64,000 nt of DNA from Phycisphaerales bacterium (GTDB lineage Bacteria > Planctomycetota > Phycisphaerae > UBA1845): contig CP070691.1 of NCBI GenBank assembly GCA_020353195.1, positions 1,705,894 to 1,769,893 on the forward strand, in the 5' to 3' direction. The notes below the pieces were generated by a model. It saw only the letters and a program-made list of their open reading frames with translations. It was not told where the DNA came from and searched no databases. This document shows, piece after piece, positions 48,101 through 54,963 of the stretch. The position numbers and the translations under genes were made by a program. Numbering within the stretch: position 1 is the stretch's first letter; each line of letters begins with the position of its first letter.

Positions 48101-48724
48101 GCGATACCCGAGTACGTCGCTGACCAGTGCATCACGTTCGCCGGCGTTGAGGTCCCGCGTCTGCCAGTCCGGCGTCGTGATGCTGACAGGATGCCAGTCC
48201 TGCGTAGTGCCGCCCTCGGTATACGCCCGTCGTTCCGCTCCGAGTCCGCGGTCCAGCGTCAACCAGTTGCAGAATTTCACGGCCCCGAACCAGCTTACGC
48301 CCGTGACCGGATGATCCCCGTCCGCGGCGTCAACCACGTAGACCCCGGCCTGATACTCGATCACGGCGCTGGCCGCCTCGAACATCAGCGTGCCGGAACC
48401 CCCGGTCCCCGCAACACCCGTCTGCGCGGCGTGAATGTACACGTCGCCGCTGTCGGTGTCGAAGTACATGTAGTGACCGCGCTCGTTGGTCAGGTTGTTC
48501 AGGGCGTCGTTGAGAAATGCGGTGAACTGGGCGTTGGTGACCTCGTAGAGTCCGATGGCGAAGTCGTACGTCGGGCCGTTCGGCTGAGCATCGCCGCCCG
48601 GGACGTCGGCCACCTCCATGACGACCTGCGGGTCGGCCAGGGCACCGGCTGGCACGGTTACTGACAACATCAGCGTGCCGACGGACCGCAGAAGCAGTCG
48701 GTGCCGGAGTCTGGACGCATCCAT
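42179..48724 (-). CDS. giant secreted protein with four SUMF1/FGE-like modules, BACON-like domains and dockerin-like tail
   Basis: A 2181-residue exported protein. A signal peptide (LRSVGTLMLSVTVPAGALA) opens it. Four SUMF1/FGE-sulfatase-fold modules lie at about 41-356, 585-901, 1000-1315 and 1790-2118. Each has E(V/I)TNxxFxxFLN, VGVSWxGAxKFCNWLT, YRLPMD, NEWYKAAAWNGT, a D(V/L)(S/C)GNVxEW block and GFR(V/I). Between them are about seven ~110-residue beta domains with a repeated GGPF.P...Y...N....W....W.....G pattern, like BACON domains. The tail has two loops, DSDADGDVDLADYAAF and DADVDDNIDLADFWVF, resembling dockerin repeats. The C-terminal Cys pair needed for FGE catalysis is absent from all modules, so formylglycine synthesis is unlikely; a binding or structural surface role is inferred. 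ATG 48724 is chosen because the frame beyond it overlaps another gene. Confidence 0.88.
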   Translation of the reverse strand: MDASRLRHRLLLRSVGTLMLSVTVPAGALADPQVVMEVADVPGGDAQPNGPTYDFAIGLYEVTNAQFTAFLNDALNNLTNERGHYMYFDTDSGDVYIHAAQTGVAGTGGSGTLMFEAASAVIEYQAGVYVVDAADGDHPVTGVSWFGAVKFCNWLTLDRGLGAERRAYTEGGTTQDWHPVSITTPDWQTRDLNAGERDALVSDVLGYRLPMDEYSITASPYNEWYKAAAWNGTGNTQYGFGRDVADAQDANYWSSGDPFEPGTTPAGMYDGTAYPADHFFPGSPAFATHDTDNLYGLYDVSGNVFEWVQDQIGSPTWRRARGGYYEFGVAGITTTTTIESSIMAGPGYWHGFRVAHSSPYISPAAEPVDVTTTGFSGPQGGPFAPASLQYTVTNACWKMIDWDIVSDRSWLLVDGAPSCSGQLDAFESVSVSVTLDETIANSLTESQTATLTFSDLEGTFAVFTVELSLTDSLTVTPAAPFDSAGPVGGPFVPATKLYRIVNDLEPSRPMSWTVTPGASWVLANGQAQASGFLSPDVSADVTLSFDGAQVSALPAGTVLNTTVVFEETTEGRSAVRTVTLTVGDAPLTIPMAIVPADDGQPGGPLHTFRIGLYEITNAEFAAFLNSAFRADSRTNGRGEYMYHDTDTGDVYINSNGSVGDDGTTGSGTLLFDASDGQAISFVTDGYTVAPGDEELPVVGVSWYGAAKFCNWLTLVQGGDELQRVYNEGTAPEDWYPVVATVPDDDLTDAERLDLVIDYTGYRLPMDDGAAGASLYNEWYKAAAWNGTANSVYGFGRDTLTAADANYENSGDPYDDGPTPVGYYDGTTYGAFATNDTSNRYGLYDLCGNVSEWVQDWGIASDTRATRGGHWSNTAAAALNNLAVSIDNTWQTRAWTGFRVLQAGTLTPVSVTSTACGSEPDCNYGAAGPAGGAFEPPQFAYTLENESDAPIEWSACVDQPWVTIDGGQQVSGVIPWGGSRDLTIALAPDAANLMPPETPYLIMTTVPVTEDQPGGPRYSFRMAGFEITNVDFVEFLNDALVNCANARGQYLYHDTDDDRVYINAGGVDGQVGTDGSGTLVFDGATGGAIVYDEDESRYVSTNGLENHPVVGVSWYGAVKFCNWLTLADGLGPGQRAYTEGNDPADWHPVVIDATSSGFRDLNDDERLALVEHYAGYRLPMDHASAGASRYNEWYKAAAWNGTSNTLYGFGRNALTGADANYGNSGDPMDNGTTAVGYFDGSTHEGFVTTATSNGFYDLTGNVREWMQDFGAGPSDRAVRGGSWGDDVSAFALRADGRETRPPGQVDAFTGFRVVQAKLDYVATLSVSDITTGETFTRQARLLVWEPLSFTPDDGLIASGLFGGPFVPGGITYDIRSESASTMQWRVNSDEPWVAVDGLSEQTGELTSADTPSVEVAFNADAGTLAPGEYAATITLENLTTGYAETRAVELSVGEPLQVSPDEGYEVTTLFETPVAADPKDYDLTNVLTMPITYSVTSDRSWISLNGGVSVPNTTLDPGPANTQTVSVSVNSGAEVLAVGTYLGTVTFANVTAGSEITRTVTLIIEDPLKITPPGALYAAGEYGGVISPLSKDYTIENRFDYPIDWIASCDANWVLINGQATAGGSVSPGLPVTVTVAIDGEQAATLTEGMHEATVSFEDLDTGAVQTRSVILTIGPHIAVDPPEGIHAHLATDGTLVPFEQVYTITNYDADANAYAVTIVEPECDWVWINYGLGAAGVLGPYESARVRVTLDASVASTFSTDQACQVRFENVTSNGMGTTDLAMTVTLPQAVMVPPVMATVPAADTQPNGPTYDFTIGVCEITNAQFLTFLNDALSNPGDERGQYLYHDTDSGNVYIHSQPTGAVGSDGSGTLVFDAGVSGRISFNGVSYEMTGAEFEQHPVAGVSWYGAVKFCNWLTIDQEYGPGQRCYGEGSSADLDAWRPVTVTQADWTSRFMNDAERQALVTGYCGFRLPMDNNAFGADAYNEWYKAAAWRSDLNQNTIYGYGRSGPPTSADGNWKDSGDPFDNGTTFVAYYDGSTHDGFVTNATSNGYGLYDMTGNVFEWMQDHYGLTTRAMRGGGWNYGDSSGPGVDTTERKFAGPGWALDQLGFRIARVPAVSVPFGDSDADGDVDLADYAAFESCVTGPGATEPPAGCEPFDADVDDNIDLADFWVFQRLFSTD
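42370..48600 (-). repeat. four in-gene copies of the SUMF1/FGE-like module
   Basis: Module copies at about 47655-48600, 46020-46970, 44780-45725 and 42370-43350 share strong protein similarity and many identical DNA stretches (for example the YNEWYKAAAW coding segment). They are interleaved with seven beta-domain copies. Such repeats may recombine and are prone to misassembly. Confidence 0.75.
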
Positions 48725-48826
48725 GACAGGCCGTGCTCCCCTGGGCCTTTCGCCGCGCCGGGCGCAGGCTGCCGGCAGACTACACCCGCTCACACGCCGG
48801 GATCGTAGGTCCGGGCGGAGGCCTGT

Positions 48827-48843
48827 CGTAGTTATCGGAATCC
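48827..48843 (-). promoter_or_regulatory. 17-base element containing CCGATAAC, copy 5
   Basis: GGATTCCGATAACTACG on the minus strand, identical to 21415-21431. It lies 103-119 bases upstream of the giant protein's ATG. No TAAA-type -35 is present at the expected place. Confidence 0.45.
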
Positions 48844-49168
48844 AAGCGGGCCCGCCAAGAGCGGTTTTCATCCCTGGGAACGGGAATAAGGGAGTGCGTG
48901 GGGCGGCGCGGCGGCAGAGGCAGACTGCATGCGATTGCAAAGACGCGCAGACCAGTGGAGAATCGCCGGCGCAACGTTGGCGCGGGCGCTGCGTTCGACG
49001 CCACACACGCCGCTCAAGGTGAACATGGGAAAACCACCGTTGCGGCGCGCGCCTTGCGATTGAAACGCTCGCGGCGGATACTCGGTTGCCCGCTGCGGCC
49101 GGGCGATCGATCGTCGCCTTGCTCTCGGCGAATCCGGGCGGAGGAGCGCCCGGCCTGGACGTTCGCGA

Positions 49169-49176
49169 GTTATCGG
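49169..49176 (-). promoter_or_regulatory. CCGATAAC octamer, copy 6
   Basis: Reads ACCGATAACTCG on the minus strand, just before the flippase start and about 445 bases upstream of the giant protein gene. Confidence 0.2.
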
Positions 49177-49217
49177 TCGTGCCCGCGCAAGGGATGGATA
49201 CCGGAGCCAGAAACCCG

Positions 49218-50681
49218 ATGAGCTTGCGGCAACGTGCAGTACAGGGGGTGGTCTGGTCCGCGATCCAGAACTGGGGTTCCAATCTGCTGTCGATGGCGGT
49301 CTTCCTCGTGCTGGCGCGTCTGCTGATGCCCGAGGCGTTCGGGCTGGTGGCTCTCGCATCTGCGTTCACGGGGTTCTTGGCCGTTTTTCTTACGCAGGGG
49401 TTCGGTGGAGCCATCGTCCAGCGGTCGGAGCTGGAACCGGAGCACCTCGACACGGCGTTCTGGATCAACGTGCTCAGCGGTGTCGCGCTGACGGCCATCT
49501 GTATCGCTTGCGCCGGCGTGGTCGCCCGGTTGTTCGGTGAACCGCAGCTCAAACCGCTTGTCCGGTGGCTTTCGCTGAGCTTGCTGATCGGCGCGTTCAG
49601 CGCCACGCAGGAGGCGATCCTCATGCGTCGCCTGGCCTTCAAGAGCCTGGCGATTCGCAGGCTTGTGGCCTCCGCAGCCGGGGGATGCGTGGGGATCGGG
49701 ATGGCGGTGGGTGGCCTCGGCGTCTGGAGCCTGGTCGGGCAGAACCTCGCCGGCGGTCTGGTCGGCGTTGCCGCATTGTGGCAGGCCTCTGAGTGGCGTC
49801 CGGGCTTCAACGTCTCTGCGAAGCACGCCAGAGACCTGTTCTCCTTTGGCATCAATATGCTCGGGATCCAAATCCTGCGCTTCGTGAACCGACGAGCGGA
49901 TACCATGTTGATCGGGTATTTCCTCGGGCCGGTGGCACTGGGCTATTACACCGTTGCCTACGGGCTGCTCTTACGAATGACACAGATGTTGATGCAAACG
50001 GTCTCGTCCGTCTCGCTGCCAACGTTCTCCCGCCTCCAGCATGACCCCGGCCAGATGCGCCATGCCTTTTTCACCGCCATCCGCATGACGAGCCTGCTGG
50101 CTTTTCCCGCCTTCATCGGCGTCGCGACGCTGGCACCGGAGCTGGTCCCGGGGCTGTTCGGATCAAAATGGACGCCGAGTATCCCGGTGATGCAGATTCT
50201 CGCGCTGATCGGGATTCTCCAGTCCGTCCAGTACTTCAACGGGTCCGTCATCCTCGCCATGGGGAAACCTTCGTGGCTGCTCGCACTGAGGGCCTTGAGC
50301 ACGGTCGTACATGTGACGGCCTTCGCTGTAGCCGTACGTTGGGGAATCGTGGCCGTCGCCGGAGCCTTTGTGATGTCCGGATACATCCTCTCACCCCTTC
50401 CGGCATGGATGGTCCACAAGCTTATCGGTGTCAAGCTGACGAGGTGCTTCTGGGAGTGCGCGGCCCCGCTGGCCGCGTCCCTCACCATGATGGTCTGTAT
50501 CTTGATCAGCAGGGCGCTGCTGGATGAGTCGATGAACTTGTATGCCGTGCTTAGCTTCTATATAATTTCAGGGGCTCTGGTGTACGTGAGCGCGATCCTC
50601 GTGATTGCACCCAATCTGCCGCGGGAGGTAATGGACCTGGCTCGTTTGGCTGTTTCCGGTCAGACGACAGACAACGCATGA
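49218..50681 (+). CDS. Wzx-type polysaccharide flippase (MOP superfamily)
   Basis: A 487-residue polytopic inner-membrane exporter for lipid-linked oligosaccharide units. Beginning SLRQRAVQGVVWSAIQNWG, with LVLARLLMPEAFGLVALA soon after, it matches the Wzx/RfbX/PST branch. About 12-14 hydrophobic helices can be counted, including SYNTENY-neutral markers such as GPVALGYYTVAYGLLLRM and VMQILALIGILQSVQYF. ATG 49218 has GGAG eleven bases upstream; ATG 49194 is an alternative. It starts a plus-strand run with FkbM, GT2 and sulfotransferase genes, consistent with export of a modified surface glycan. Confidence 0.9.
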   Translation: MSLRQRAVQGVVWSAIQNWGSNLLSMAVFLVLARLLMPEAFGLVALASAFTGFLAVFLTQGFGGAIVQRSELEPEHLDTAFWINVLSGVALTAICIACAGVVARLFGEPQLKPLVRWLSLSLLIGAFSATQEAILMRRLAFKSLAIRRLVASAAGGCVGIGMAVGGLGVWSLVGQNLAGGLVGVAALWQASEWRPGFNVSAKHARDLFSFGINMLGIQILRFVNRRADTMLIGYFLGPVALGYYTVAYGLLLRMTQMLMQTVSSVSLPTFSRLQHDPGQMRHAFFTAIRMTSLLAFPAFIGVATLAPELVPGLFGSKWTPSIPVMQILALIGILQSVQYFNGSVILAMGKPSWLLALRALSTVVHVTAFAVAVRWGIVAVAGAFVMSGYILSPLPAWMVHKLIGVKLTRCFWECAAPLAASLTMMVCILISRALLDESMNLYAVLSFYIISGALVYVSAILVIAPNLPREVMDLARLAVSGQTTDNA

Positions 50682-51006
50682 TCTCCGGACGGGAGCTTGC
50701 CCCGTGTCCGCTGGAGCGGGAGGGATGGAGTGCATCTCCGCAAGACGTAATGGGGTCGCGCGACTTCCGGCGTCGCCCCGAAGTTCTGGAAGGACCCCGG
50801 CGACGCTTGCGGAGAGACGCCCGAGACGATCCCGTTCGCGGCCCGCCGACACGGTGTACGGCCCCAAGCCGGCGCGCACTCCCGCACGGATGACAAGGTG
50901 GCAAGGTTCAGGGGCCCACGGTCCTCCCGTGCCGCACCCACGCGAGTGATTGACAAGGCCTGGCACCGGCGTTCCGGTCCGACACGTGACCCGGTCGCTC
51001 GAGTGT
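50682..51006. other. 325-base spacer, flippase to FkbM gene
   Basis: No gene recognised. If the FkbM frame is taken from its TTG at 50950 the spacer shrinks to 268 bases. Short frames on both strands look like chance. Confidence 0.35.
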
Positions 51007-51903
51007 ATGCCAGGGGTGGTCCGTTATGTTGCGGTTGATTCCGGATTCAGAGGACGTGAGGTGATCGGCGGGCGTCCCAGATACTACAGCCAAGCCGGGG
51101 AAGACTTCCTGCTGTGGAAGCTCTTCAAGTTCAGACCCAGTGGGTTCTATGTGGACGTAGGCGCCTTCGATGGCGTTCATCTCAGCAACAGCTACTCGTT
51201 CGAGCTGGCCGGCTGGCAGGGAATCTGTATCGAGGCGAATCCCGACATGCTCGAGCGATGCAAGGTCGCTCGCCCGCGCTCGACGTGCCTGGGCTGCGCC
51301 TGCGTCGCGACCGACCAGATCGAGCCGGTCGAGTTCTGGTGCGAACCGCTCGGGCTGCTCTCCAGCCTGCACCCTGACGCCGCAGACGTTTCCGCCCGAT
51401 ATGAAAAGCGCGGTCTCACGTTCGAGGGGTTCGAGAGAATCAGGGTGCCGGCGATGACGCTCGACACGATCCTCGACGAACAGCTTCCGGAGGGCACCCC
51501 GCTTGACTTCGTCTCGATCGACGTGGAAGGCACGGAACTCGACGTCCTGCGCGGATTCGACCTCAAACGGTATCGCCCTCGCGTGGTTGTGATCGAAGCC
51601 AACACCGAAGAGCGACGCCAGGCACTTTGCCAGCACCTGGTCGACGAGAACGACTACATTGAAGCGCGTCGGCTCGAAGTGAACCTGTTCTTCGCTCGGG
51701 ACCGCCGGGACGCGGAACGGCTGAGGCGCATTCGGGTTGCATGCTGGATCGAGCCGACGATCCACCCACTGGGAGACAAGTTCACAATGAAGGAACGTCG
51801 CCGCCGGCGGTACATCGGGCGGACCAGAACGCAACAGTGGCTCTCATGGCGGCGCCCCATGGGCATCATCCGGAAACTGCACGCCATGCTCCGCTCCCCA
51901 TAA
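51007..51903 (+). CDS. FkbM family methyltransferase
   Basis: A 298-residue SAM-dependent methyltransferase. The family start SQAGEDFLLWKLFKF leads into the SAM loop FYVDVGAFDGVHLSNSYSFE and GICIEANPDMLERC. The later block RVPAMTLDTILDEQL and DFVSIDVEGTELDVLRGFDL is the FkbM signature. It likely O-methylates a sugar in the surface glycan. The start is uncertain: ATG 51007, TTG 50950 and GTG 51061 (with AGAGGA upstream) are all in frame. The C-terminal ~45 residues are strongly basic. Confidence 0.87.
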   Translation: MPGVVRYVAVDSGFRGREVIGGRPRYYSQAGEDFLLWKLFKFRPSGFYVDVGAFDGVHLSNSYSFELAGWQGICIEANPDMLERCKVARPRSTCLGCACVATDQIEPVEFWCEPLGLLSSLHPDAADVSARYEKRGLTFEGFERIRVPAMTLDTILDEQLPEGTPLDFVSIDVEGTELDVLRGFDLKRYRPRVVVIEANTEERRQALCQHLVDENDYIEARRLEVNLFFARDRRDAERLRRIRVACWIEPTIHPLGDKFTMKERRRRRYIGRTRTQQWLSWRRPMGIIRKLHAMLRSP

Positions 51904-51920
51904 ACGATACAAGGGCGACA

Positions 51921-52796
51921 ATGAGCTCAGGAGACAGCCTCAAGATAAGCATCGTGATGGTGGATGGCGCCTTCAGGGAGCAGTTTCACACGGTTGACTT
52001 CCTCGCAAGGCAGACCATTCCTGCGGATCAGTACGAGTTGCTTTGGATTGAATACTACGACACCGTCAAGGCGGCTCTCGAGGAAAAGATCCGGCGCCAG
52101 CCCGGCTTTCGGATCGTAACGCTCGGGAGACAGGGAACCTATCACTCCTCGTACTGCTTCAATGCGGGCATCGAGGCGGCTCGGGGCGAGTTACTCGTCA
52201 TTCTCGACGCGGATGTCGTGGTTGAGGACGATTTCCTTGAAACCGTGCTTCGGGAGCATCGAGCCAATCCGAGGCTCGTCATGTATGTTTCCCGCTATGA
52301 CGAGCCGGAGGACCAGCACCTCCCCGATACTCACCGCGACCGTCTACGCAACGTCTGCCTCTTGAAAAACCCCACGAACTACGGCGGGTGCCTGACGGTC
52401 CGGAAAAAATGGTTGATGAAGATCAACGGGTATGAACAACATCCCGTTTTCGGGACGGGTTTTCACGCGAATGGACTCGATGTGTACACGCGGTTGAAGA
52501 ACCTCGGGTTGCACGTGATGTGGCACCCGGAACTGAAGCTCTATCATCCCTGGCACGAAAGCACAGTGACCAAGGCCGATTCCTACAAGCTGCAACAGCT
52601 CGTTATCAGACATAGGGCCCTCAGCAAGGAGGTTCTTGCCTTTCAGGGCATCGACTCCAGCCGTGACCACGAGATCCCGGCGACGTTGGCAGCAAGGTTG
52701 GAGTCCGCCCGACAAGGCAAGTCCGGGCTCGCGCGGCGCTTCTGCGCGAGAGTCAGAACCGCGCTTCAACGGCATCCAGGAAGTGGATGTGACTGA
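51921..52796 (+). CDS. glycosyltransferase family 2
   Basis: A 291-residue GT-A glycosyltransferase. It shows SIVMVDGAFREQFHTVDFLA at the start, the acceptor-side CFNAGIEAARGELLVILDADV with a DAD metal site, and a late GLDVYTRLKNLGLHVMWHP block of galactosyltransferase-like C-termini. The N-terminal 'VMVDGAFRE' deviates from the usual SVVIPTYN motif. No membrane segments. The gene starts 17 bases after the FkbM stop, with AAGGGCGAC before ATG 51921, so the two are probably co-transcribed. Confidence 0.82.
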   Translation: MSSGDSLKISIVMVDGAFREQFHTVDFLARQTIPADQYELLWIEYYDTVKAALEEKIRRQPGFRIVTLGRQGTYHSSYCFNAGIEAARGELLVILDADVVVEDDFLETVLREHRANPRLVMYVSRYDEPEDQHLPDTHRDRLRNVCLLKNPTNYGGCLTVRKKWLMKINGYEQHPVFGTGFHANGLDVYTRLKNLGLHVMWHPELKLYHPWHESTVTKADSYKLQQLVIRHRALSKEVLAFQGIDSSRDHEIPATLAARLESARQGKSGLARRFCARVRTALQRHPGSGCD

Positions 52797-52920
52797 TCGG
52801 GCGCGGCATGACGTCGCCGTGCAATCGGCGCAGGTGCCCAGCGCAGTCCCGCAGGACCGCACACCGGGCCCCGGGGCCGAACCGAGGTGAAGACCCGCCC
52901 CGGCAGAGGAGTGCCGATTC

Positions 52921-53889
52921 ATGAAACCAGCAACGCGCCTGCCACCCGAAGTCGGGCTGCGGTCGACGCTCAGAGCCGACCGCTTGACCTATCGGCCGAA
53001 AAGACGCCCCTTGACCGCGCGTCGCTTGTGGCGCACGCTCGTCCCGAACTTGCGGTCCCCCATCTTTCTCATCGGGGCACCCCGCTCCGGAACCACGTTT
53101 CTCGGAGAGTGCATCAGCGTCCTTCCGGAAGTCTCGTACCACTTCGAGCCTCTGATGACAAAGGCGGCAGTACGGCATATTCACGCGGATGAGTGGCCCC
53201 TCGCGGCGGGCCAAGCCCTTTTTCGCCGCGTTTACAGGTGGTTGATGCGCATACACCTCGATGCGGACCTGCGCTTCGCGGAAAAGACGCCGCGCAACAG
53301 CCTCATCGTCTCGTTCCTGCGGGAGGCCTTCCCGGACGCCCAGTTCATCCACATCATCAGAGATGGGCGAGACGTCGCGCTGTCTCTCAGCAGGAAGCCC
53401 TGGCTCCGTGCGTCGACCGGCGAATCCGAGACAAGAACTGGGGGCACCGACGATCACGGCCATCACGCCCACTTCTGGGTCGAGAAGGCGCGAGCCGCGG
53501 AGTTCGAAACCACGACCGATATCCATCGCTGTGCGTGGGCCTGGCGACACTTCACCGAGGCGGCACTCGCCCAGTCGGCCGGCCTGCCCGCGGGGCAGTA
53601 CCACGAACTGCGTTATGAAAGCCTTGTGGACCAACCGCAGCAGGAGGCGGACCGCCTGTTGGATTTCCTGGGGATCAACGATCCCGCGTCGCGCCGCGTG
53701 TTTTGCGAGGCGGCCGCCGGTGCCAGGGCGACGTCCGTCGGGGGCTGGCGCCGCTCGCTGTCACCTGCACAAGTCAAGCAGATCGAAGATGAGGCGGGGC
53801 CACTCCTTTGCACCTTAGGGTATCCCTGCCCCGGCATCCCCGATCAAGACCCTTGCCCCGCGAAGACCCCGCCGGATCAGGCATTGTGA
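52921..53889 (+). CDS. PAPS-dependent sulfotransferase family protein
   Basis: A 322-residue sulfotransferase. The 5'-phosphosulfate-binding loop IGAPRSGTTF is at residues 51-60, and the 3'-phosphate-binding motif FIHIIRDGRDVALSLS follows near 140-155. The motif CAWAWRHF and YHELRYESLVDQPQQEADRLL complete the Sulfotransfer_3 pattern. It would transfer sulfate from PAPS to a surface glycan or a lipid. ATG 52921 has GAGGAG ten bases upstream. It ends the plus-strand polysaccharide run. Confidence 0.9.
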   Translation: MKPATRLPPEVGLRSTLRADRLTYRPKRRPLTARRLWRTLVPNLRSPIFLIGAPRSGTTFLGECISVLPEVSYHFEPLMTKAAVRHIHADEWPLAAGQALFRRVYRWLMRIHLDADLRFAEKTPRNSLIVSFLREAFPDAQFIHIIRDGRDVALSLSRKPWLRASTGESETRTGGTDDHGHHAHFWVEKARAAEFETTTDIHRCAWAWRHFTEAALAQSAGLPAGQYHELRYESLVDQPQQEADRLLDFLGINDPASRRVFCEAAAGARATSVGGWRRSLSPAQVKQIEDEAGPLLCTLGYPCPGIPDQDPCPAKTPPDQAL

Positions 53890-53962
53890 TATCCCGCGAC
53901 GGCGTCAGGCCTGACCCACGCGAGAAGTCACGAGCGACGGAAGGACCGCGCCCGTGCCAATG

Positions 53963-54006
53963 AAAAAGGCAATCCGGCGATGAGCTCGACCCACCGCCGG
54001 ATTGCC
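53963..54006 (-). terminator. rho-independent terminator of the pseudopilin gene
   Basis: On the minus strand, a perfect 12-bp stem GGCAATCCGGCG / CGCCGGATTGCC (54006-53995 and 53979-53968) with a 15-base loop is followed directly by TTTTTCATT. It begins 43 bases after the pseudopilin stop codon. This is the clearest intrinsic terminator in the window. Confidence 0.88.
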
Positions 54007-54048
54007 TGCGAGTTGCGACTGATCCTACCCGTACCGTCCTGTAGACCG

Positions 54049-54963
54049 CTACGGATAGATCAGGGCATCCGTCGTGCAGTATTGCCCGGTCGCGAACGCA
54101 TCCATACCAGGGAACCACGTCGTGATGAAGTCGATCGTCCCTCGTATGCGGACCCAGTTCTTCTCGACACCGGTGTTCGGCACGAACGCCGTGTAAATGT
54201 TGTCGTTGTCGATGCCCGCAATGGGCTTCCGCTCGAACGTGGCATGAGCGTCGGCAAACAGGCAGTTCTGGCCCTCGCCCTGCCCGCGGCCACCGTGGTT
54301 GGGCGAGTTGAAACCGGTCCACTCGCTGGGCGAGGAGTTGATCAGGATGGTGGTCGCGATTTCGTTCAGCTTGTTGGCATCAACCGCGCCGCTGCTGATC
54401 GGCCCCTTGTCGGCGGCGACGATCATTCGACTGTCCAGACTCTCGCTCGGGCGGGTGTCGGTCGGCCCGTAGGGAACCTGGTAACCGTAGCTGATGTGCC
54501 CCAGCCGGTAGAAATCGTAGTACATGTCAATCGGCGACGTCGGGTCCGTGGTGTCGCCGGAACTCGGGCAGATGAACTGTTTCGGCGTCACCTCGCCCGT
54601 CCGGACCAGGATCCAGAAGCACCGCGTCGTCGACAAGGTCGTCGCCGTGGCGTTGGATATGACCGCGCGGCCGGGAGCCGGATTCGCCGCCGTACCTTCA
54701 TCCGCGGAGTCGGTGGGCAGATCCACCCAGTACTTCGGCACGTCCTTGGCGACATTGAACTCCGCCAGAGGCCAGGACTCCTCGTTCTCGTTCGCATAGA
54801 TCTTGCACGAGGTTCCCAGACCCTTGATGTTCGCTGCACATACCAACCGCTTGCTGAGCTCGCGCGCCCGCGACAAGCTGGGCAGGAGGATGGAGATCAG
54901 CAGCGCGATGATCGCCACCACCACCAGCAGCTCAATCAGTGTGAACGCCTTCCTACCTTTCAC
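54049..54963 (-). CDS. planctomycete-type pseudopilin with H-x-G-x-G / FADxH C-terminal motif
   Basis: A 304-residue type II secretion-like pseudopilin. The N-terminus [20 protein letters not shown] is a prepilin cleavage/methylation motif with Glu at +5. [20 protein letters not shown] follows, as in the large planctomycete family with N-terminal methylation sites. Near the C-terminus [19 protein letters not shown] is the H-x9-DG-type block. It is probably cut by a prepilin peptidase and displayed at the envelope. GTG 54963 has AGGAGG eight bases upstream. It is monocistronic, with its own terminator. Confidence 0.92.
   Translation of the reverse strand: MKGRKAFTLIELLVVVAIIALLISILLPSLSRARELSKRLVCAANIKGLGTSCKIYANENEESWPLAEFNVAKDVPKYWVDLPTDSADEGTAANPAPGRAVISNATATTLSTTRCFWILVRTGEVTPKQFICPSSGDTTDPTSPIDMYYDFYRLGHISYGYQVPYGPTDTRPSESLDSRMIVAADKGPISSGAVDANKLNEIATTILINSSPSEWTGFNSPNHGGRGQGEGQNCLFADAHATFERKPIAGIDNDNIYTAFVPNTGVEKNWVRIRGTIDFITTWFPGMDAFATGQYCTTDALIYP

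Larger units (their letters stand above)
48725..49217. other. 493-base divergent intergenic region
   Basis: Separates the giant secreted protein gene from the plus-strand flippase. It carries the 17-base element at 48827-48843 and another octamer at 49169-49176. Long minus-strand and plus-strand open frames cross it but have no start signals of their own. Confidence 0.45.

Noticed and set aside
42179-48724. Sulfatase-activating (formylglycine-generating) activity
   Set aside because: The C-terminal Cys pair required for FGE catalysis is missing in all four modules and no sulfatase gene is in the window.
48725-49906. N-terminal extension of the giant SUMF1 gene
   Set aside because: The frame stays open but overlaps the flippase gene head to head, lacks conserved motifs, and a signal peptide starts at 48724.
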